The notes under the pieces were generated by a model. That model searched no databases. It had not been told where the DNA came from and saw only the letters and a list, made by a program, of their open reading frames with translations. Position numbers and translations under genes: made by a program. Positions 59,287 through 64,000 of a DNA stretch of 64,000 nt are shown one piece after another. Origin of the DNA: Magnolia sinica (Eukaryota; Streptophyta; Magnoliopsida; Magnoliales; Magnoliaceae). The stretch is taken from the NCBI RefSeq assembly GCF_029962835.1, contig NC_080584.1, positions 78,644,862 through 78,708,861 on the forward strand. The letters run 5' to 3'. The first letter of the stretch is position 1; the number at the start of each line of letters is the position of its first letter.

Positions 59287-59760
59287 GGACGCGGATTGCG
59301 TACCGTCCGGGCAGGGCTCTGTGGGGATCAAAGTGATGTAAATGTTTTATCCATGCCGTTCATAATTTTTCTCAGATCATTTTAATGTACAATGCAAAAA
59401 ATGAGGCAGGTCCAGGGTTTAAGTGGACCACAAAGTGATGATTTAACTTCCACCATTAAAAACTTCTTGGGAGCTGGAGAAGTTTCTGATCAAGCTGATA
59501 TTTGTGTTTTCACTTCATCCCTGTCTTCATGACATTATTACTAGGTTGGGTGGTGAAAAAACATCATGGTGGCCCTTAGAAAGGTTTCAATGGTGAGAGT
59601 CATTATCACTGCAGCTTCCTTTGATGTGGTCCACGGGAGGTGTAGATTTCCTTAATTTTTTGCATTATACATTAAAATGGTCTGAGAAAAGCGATGAACA
59701 GCGTGGATAAATTACTTACATCACTTTGGGCCTCAAAGAGCCCTGACGCATTCCACGTCC
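59287..59760. mobile_element. Mutator-type MITE, copy B only, TIR GGACGCGGATTGCGT
   Basis: 474 bases. The left end is GGACGCGGATTGCGTACC and the inverted right end is GGACGTGGAATGCGTCAG. The arms contain the usual 'tttatccatgccgttcat' and 'gcgatgaacagcgtggataa' words. The 9-bp target duplication and the clean empty site in copy A define it exactly. It is the best-defined member of the GGGCCCAC family here and ties that family to the Mutator superfamily. Confidence 0.88.
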
Positions 59761-59869
59761 ACATAGATGAATGTTTAGGATCATTACATTAGTTTTTTTA
59801 GGCCGAAGGCAGGATAAGTGTTGCTGAATCACTGGTAAAGATAAGTTATGCCAGAGACATCGATGTGGG

Positions 59870-60370
59870 TGGTTCCCTGGCTGTGGGGCCAACCTCAATT
59901 TATACGTTGTATTGGTATAGCCATGTGGTCTTGCCAACTCATTTTATGGCATGAGCTCAAAAATGAAGCTGACACAAATCTCAGGTGGGCCATACCATAG
60001 GAAACAGTGGTGATTGGATGACCATCATTAAAAATATCAGCACACACAGTTTTTAAATTGTAAATAGGGATTTTCCGTTTGCCTCAAGCAGAAAAATTCT
60101 ACCTGTTGCAGTCTAATTGGACCGCATCATCACACATTACATTTGATGAATTACAATGCATACAAGCAGAGATGCAGAGGATCCGGATTCTTAAATTGTC
60201 ATTCGCCACTATTTCTTATAGCGTGGCCCACGTGAGATTTTTGTCTGCTTCATTTTTTGGGGCCATGCTATAAAATGGATGGATGGCGTGGGTATATAAC
60301 TCGGACATAGATGTGGGCCCCACACGTTCAGAGAACCACCCAGATCGCTGGTTACGGGTTCCAGCCAAGT
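59870..60370. mobile_element. Inverted-repeat MITE with GGTGGTTCCCTGG ends (copy B)
   Basis: Orthologue of 33440-33960; right end 'agagaaccacccagatcgct'. Confidence 0.6.
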
Positions 60371-60417
60371 CGTGCACCAGGGCAGCGGAGACTGGCAGTC
60401 AAAGATGCCCTTCCAAG

Positions 60418-60955
60418 CGGAAGCGGATTGCGTACTGAGTAACTCATTACGGTAAGCGTACTCAGTAAACTCCGTGGGCCCCTGTGTCATTCATGCATTT
60501 TATCCACTCCTTCCATCTCCTTTAACACATAATTTTAGGCTTTTTCCCAAAAATGGAGTATATCTAATCCTCAAATAGACCACACCACCGGAAACTGTAT
60601 GAATTGAACATCTACCATTGAAAAATTCTTAGGGACAACAGAGGCTTTAGATCAGGCTGATATTTGTGTTTTCCTTCATCCATGTCCTTCTGATCTTATG
60701 AACAAGTTGGATGACAAATAAACATCACTGGGGGCCTTAGAAATTTTTCAACGGTTGAAATCAATACTTCCACTTTTTCCAGTGGTATGGCCCACTTGAG
60801 ATTTGTATATGCATCAATTTTGGGTTGAACCCATAAAATGATCTGGAAAAATGAATGGACGGCGTGGATAAACCACATGCATTCGCAGTGGGCCCAACTG
60901 AGTTTACTCAGTACGATAAGAGCGTACTGAGTAACTCAGTACGCAGTCCTATTTC
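60418..60955. mobile_element. Mutator-type MITE, copy B only, GCGGATTGCGTACTGAGT ends
   Basis: 538 bases, bounded by perfect 9-bp direct repeats CCTTCCAAG (60409-60417 and 60956-60964). Copy A has the single site 'cgtccttccaagcataacta' near 33990. The terminal inverted repeats include CGTACTGAGT.ACTCA..ACG. It lies 60 bases from the related older element at 61015. Confidence 0.88.
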
Positions 60956-61014
60956 CTTCCAAGCATAACTATACTGCAGGAAACGCGTGTCTTTTCGTGG
61001 CATTCGCAGATGGA

Positions 61015-61520
61015 AGCGGACTGCGTACTGAGTAAGCATACTGAGTAAACTGTGTAGGGTTTAATATGATTTATGTATTTTATCCACTCCGATCCATCCA
61101 TTTTATCAGATAATTTAAGGCCTTTAGCCCAAAAATGAAGCATATAAAATGCTAAAGTGGACCACACCACAGGAAACAATATTTATTGAACATCTACGTT
61201 GAAATTTTCGTTAGGGCCATGGAAGTTTTGGATCAAGCTGATATTTTCTTTTTTTTTCCTTCATCCATTTCTTTTTGATCTCATGGACATGTTGGATGAC
61301 AAATAAACATCACTGTGGCACTAGAAATGTTTCAACCGTGGAAATCATTATTCCCACTGTTTCCTGTAGTATGGTCCACTTGAGATTTGAATATGCTTCG
61401 ATTTTTGGTTCAATTCCTAAAATGAGCTGCTTAAATGGATGTACGGTGTGGATAAACTACTTACATTCAGGGTGGGCTCAACAGAGTTTACTCGGTAGGA
61501 TAAGAGCGTACAGATTTTTA
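61015..61520. mobile_element. GCGGACTGCGTACTGAG-ended MITE (copy B)
   Basis: Orthologue of 34037-34545, of the same family as the neighbouring 60418-60955 insertion. Confidence 0.6.
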
Positions 61521-61689
61521 GGAATGTTCAGTCCTGACCAGTGAGATCAATGATTAGTTAATCTAGGCCATTGATTACTTAAGATAATATTTTTTTTGTT
61601 ATACAAACCCACACACAGATACCCCATTGGTACTCAGCACCCATGACTGTGAGTGTTGAAATCCATGCGTCTACCAGTGAGCCCTGGAG

Positions 61690-62010
61690 TGAGACCCAGT
61701 TTGAGATAACATTGATTGAAACCGTTAAAAACTTATTAGGACCCAATTAATGTTTCCAGAGTGTTTATCAGCCATTCAATCTATTGATAAGGTCACATAA
61801 GTTTGGATGAAGTGAAAAAACAAATATCAACTTGATCTAGAACTTTTGTCACCCATTAAAGGTTAATCACCGTTGTTTCCTATGATATGGTCCATCTGAT
61901 AATTGGATTATATTTTTAGGATAATTTCCTAAAATGATCTGCAAAAACAGATGGACGGAGTGGATATGGAATATATACATCAAAGTGGGCCTTATAGTAA
62001 GGGCGACACG
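61690..62010. mobile_element. MITE remnant (copy B)
   Basis: Orthologue of 34680-35030. Confidence 0.45.
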
Positions 62011-62039
62011 TCTCACCTAATCCCCTCTCTTTTTCCACA

Positions 62040-62233
62040 TAGGGCTGTTCATGAGTCGAGCTAGCTCAACTAACTCGCTCGACTCGGCACGAGTCAGCTC
62101 GGATTGACTCGGCTTGAATGATCGACTCGGGTCGAGTCAAGCTGATTTTTTGTAGCTCGAGTTAAGTTCGAGCCGAGTTCGACCAGGGGGCATTTCAACT
62201 CAACTCGACTCGAAGCTATATATAAATATATAA

Positions 62234-62274
<41 letters not shown>

Positions 62275-63408
62275 TCACTGAAACACCCGACCGCACCCAA
62301 CCCTAGCAAGCTGTCCCTTTCCCTTTCTTCTCTTTCTCTACCTGCCGCATGCCCGCTCGGCGTCCGACCAGAAGAAATCCACCGGACCACCACTACCGAC
62401 GCACGACTAGCACACTGCCTACCTGATCGATCTCGCCGAGCAAAGAAGACCGCACGGTCGTGCGCCCAATCCCGACTCGGTTAGCACTTACCTGTCTCCT
62501 GACACATCCATGCCTTTATTTTAAGAAATTACTCTTTGCTTCTTTTTTTTTTTTTTGGGTTTTCCCATCTCATCGTTTCCAAATCATCCTCTTTTTTACC
62601 TTTTTTCTAAATCATCTGATGCAACCATGATTCGGATTTGGACACGGTTGAGCAATTAGAGATGGATTAGGAGGATGAACGGTTGCTCTTGTTACAACAC
62701 TAGGTCCCTGTAACAAGGAGATGGAAATGCAATAAGGATTTTGAGAAAAAATGAAATTCGGTTTTCATTGAAAGTTAGACTTGAGAAATTATACAGTTGG
62801 ATCGTTGGTTTTTTAAAGTGGGTCCCATGGTTTGACGGTCCATATTATTTTTATCTGGTCTGGTGGTGGATGGGCCACAATATAAGAATCTCCTTGGGAG
62901 AATCCTACCATTACTGGCTGTAGATAGTTTACAAAGGGTGAAAAGATCACATGCGTGCGTTTGAGCTGTGGACCACATTCATGATGTGTATGTAGAATCT
63001 AAACCGTTCAACAGGTGAGATTCTTCATGGGGCACCATATATGCTAAGAATCATCTCCATCAAAATCTTGGGTGGGCCACACCAAAGGAAGCAGTGTAGA
63101 ATCATACCAACATCCTACATGTTCACTTGTTGTGGCTAAGTTCTAGTGGGTCCCTTGATCCTTGTGGGGCATACCTGATGACTGAGTTGGATGACATATA
63201 CACAACCATGATCGATCTACCCTTTACATATGAAAAAGCTCGAGCTCGACTCGACTCGAACCACTAGCTTGACTCGAACTCGACTCGACAACTTTGGCAA
63301 ATAAGCCAAGCTTCAATGTTGAGCTAGAGCTCGAACTCAAGTATAGCATGGACAAATCGAGCTGAGCTTGGCCCACCTCGACTCGACTCGGCTCGATGCC
63401 CACCCCTA
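62040..63408. mobile_element. hAT-like element with CGAGCTCGACTCGACTCG subterminal repeats
   Basis: Ends TAGGGCTGTTCATGAGTCGAG and, inverted, TAGGGGTGGGCATCGAGCCGAG. 8-bp flanks TTTCCACA (62032-62039) and ATTCCACA (63409-63416). Subterminal regions (62050-62215 and 63235-63400) are saturated with 'gagtcgagctc'-type repeats known from plant hAT MITEs. The interior has a (TA)n run (62219-62272) and MITE halves (62810-63220). No transposase. It occupies the same target octamer as the unrelated hAT-like element of copy A. Confidence 0.72.
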
Positions 63409-63414
63409 ATTCCA

Positions 63415-63824
63415 CACCATGTGGTGGTGACCTTTCAAACCTCGGAATAGTCAATGGATCCCTGTGGGCCCACTGTGAGGTCTGTGTCCATGTGACAACT
63501 CATTTTTAGGGCATGATGGCAAAAATGAAGTAGATCCAAATCTTAGGTAGACCATACCACAGGAAATGGTTATGATTGAATCCCCACCATTAAATACATC
63601 ATGGGGCCACTAAAATAGCTACTTCTCATCCAAACTACTAATAAAGTCACAAAGATCTGGATGAAGAGGCCACACAAACATCAACTTGATCCAAAACTTT
63701 TGTGCCCCATAAGAAGTTCTTACTGGTCGATCATCACTGCATCCATATTATGGTCCACCTGAGATTTGGATCTACTTCATTTTTAAGATAGTGCCCTAAA
63801 ATGAGCTGTCAAAATGGATGGATG

Positions 63825-63903
<79 letters not shown>

Positions 63904-63960
63904 TCACATAAATCACGGTAGTCACACGGTCAGGGATCCCACCTACCCCGTGGATCTGGG
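63415..63960. mobile_element. MITE with expanded (TA)n (copy B)
   Basis: Orthologue of 36585-37080; (TA)n at about 63831-63901 replaces 'catatatacaaggcac' of copy A. Confidence 0.65.
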
Positions 63961-64000
63961 GTTCCACGGAAGCCACACCCCCAAGTAAGACTTTCAAAAT

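Overview
The window is nuclear DNA of a flowering plant. The evidence is a chloroplast Rieske protein of TIC55 type, a plant G-type lectin receptor kinase, fragments of plant FAS1, TIR1/AFB and VPS13 genes, and dense plant transposon fossils (CACTA, hAT, Mutator-like, LINE, Ty1/Copia, Ty3/Gypsy). A very abundant family of short inverted-repeat elements whose ends read GTGGGGCCCAC and whose arms read 'CATCCATTTT...CTAAAATGA' makes me think of magnoliids; that is inference and weak. Only one gene looks intact.

Layout. 1-5300: the right end of a repeat unit, loaded with MITEs, a hAT end, a 5'-truncated LINE and a broken Ty1/Copia copy. 5423-5633: an orphan exon-like frame. 5940-12539: a 6.6 kb CACTA element with a CTA target duplication that carries pieces of FAS1 and a TIR1/AFB-type F-box gene. 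12828-15907: two further CACTA termini bracketing three exons of a VPS13-like gene. 16380-37110 (copy A) and 44492-64000 (copy B, running off the window): a large direct segmental duplication, by eye about 4-6% diverged in the coding part. Each copy has a Ty3/Gypsy-type LTR fossil, a degenerate satellite, a lectin receptor kinase on the minus strand, two blocks of a CCTTAACACATGACAACC-like satellite and many MITEs. In copy A the kinase is a pseudogene; in copy B (51868-54312) it is a complete 814-codon frame.

The sequence at 4480-5300 is an older, more diverged relative of 36880-37470 plus 40507-40640, so the locus looks like a tandem array of at least three unit ends spaced roughly 32 and 27 kb. 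Copy-specific insertions give a relative history: the TIC55 retrocopy (poly(A) tail, 13-bp target duplication) is only in copy A; two Mutator-type MITEs with 9-bp target duplications are only in copy B; different hAT-like elements sit at the same octamer in A and B; a 3.0 kb foldback element with 9-bp target duplications sits in the A-B spacer, with the empty site still visible near 5140.

The genes do not form a pathway. The window is a receptor-kinase tandem-duplication locus reshaped by transposons, with three routes of gene-fragment mobility side by side: LINE-type retrocopying (TIC55), CACTA capture (FAS1, F-box, probably VPS13) and segmental duplication (lectin kinase).
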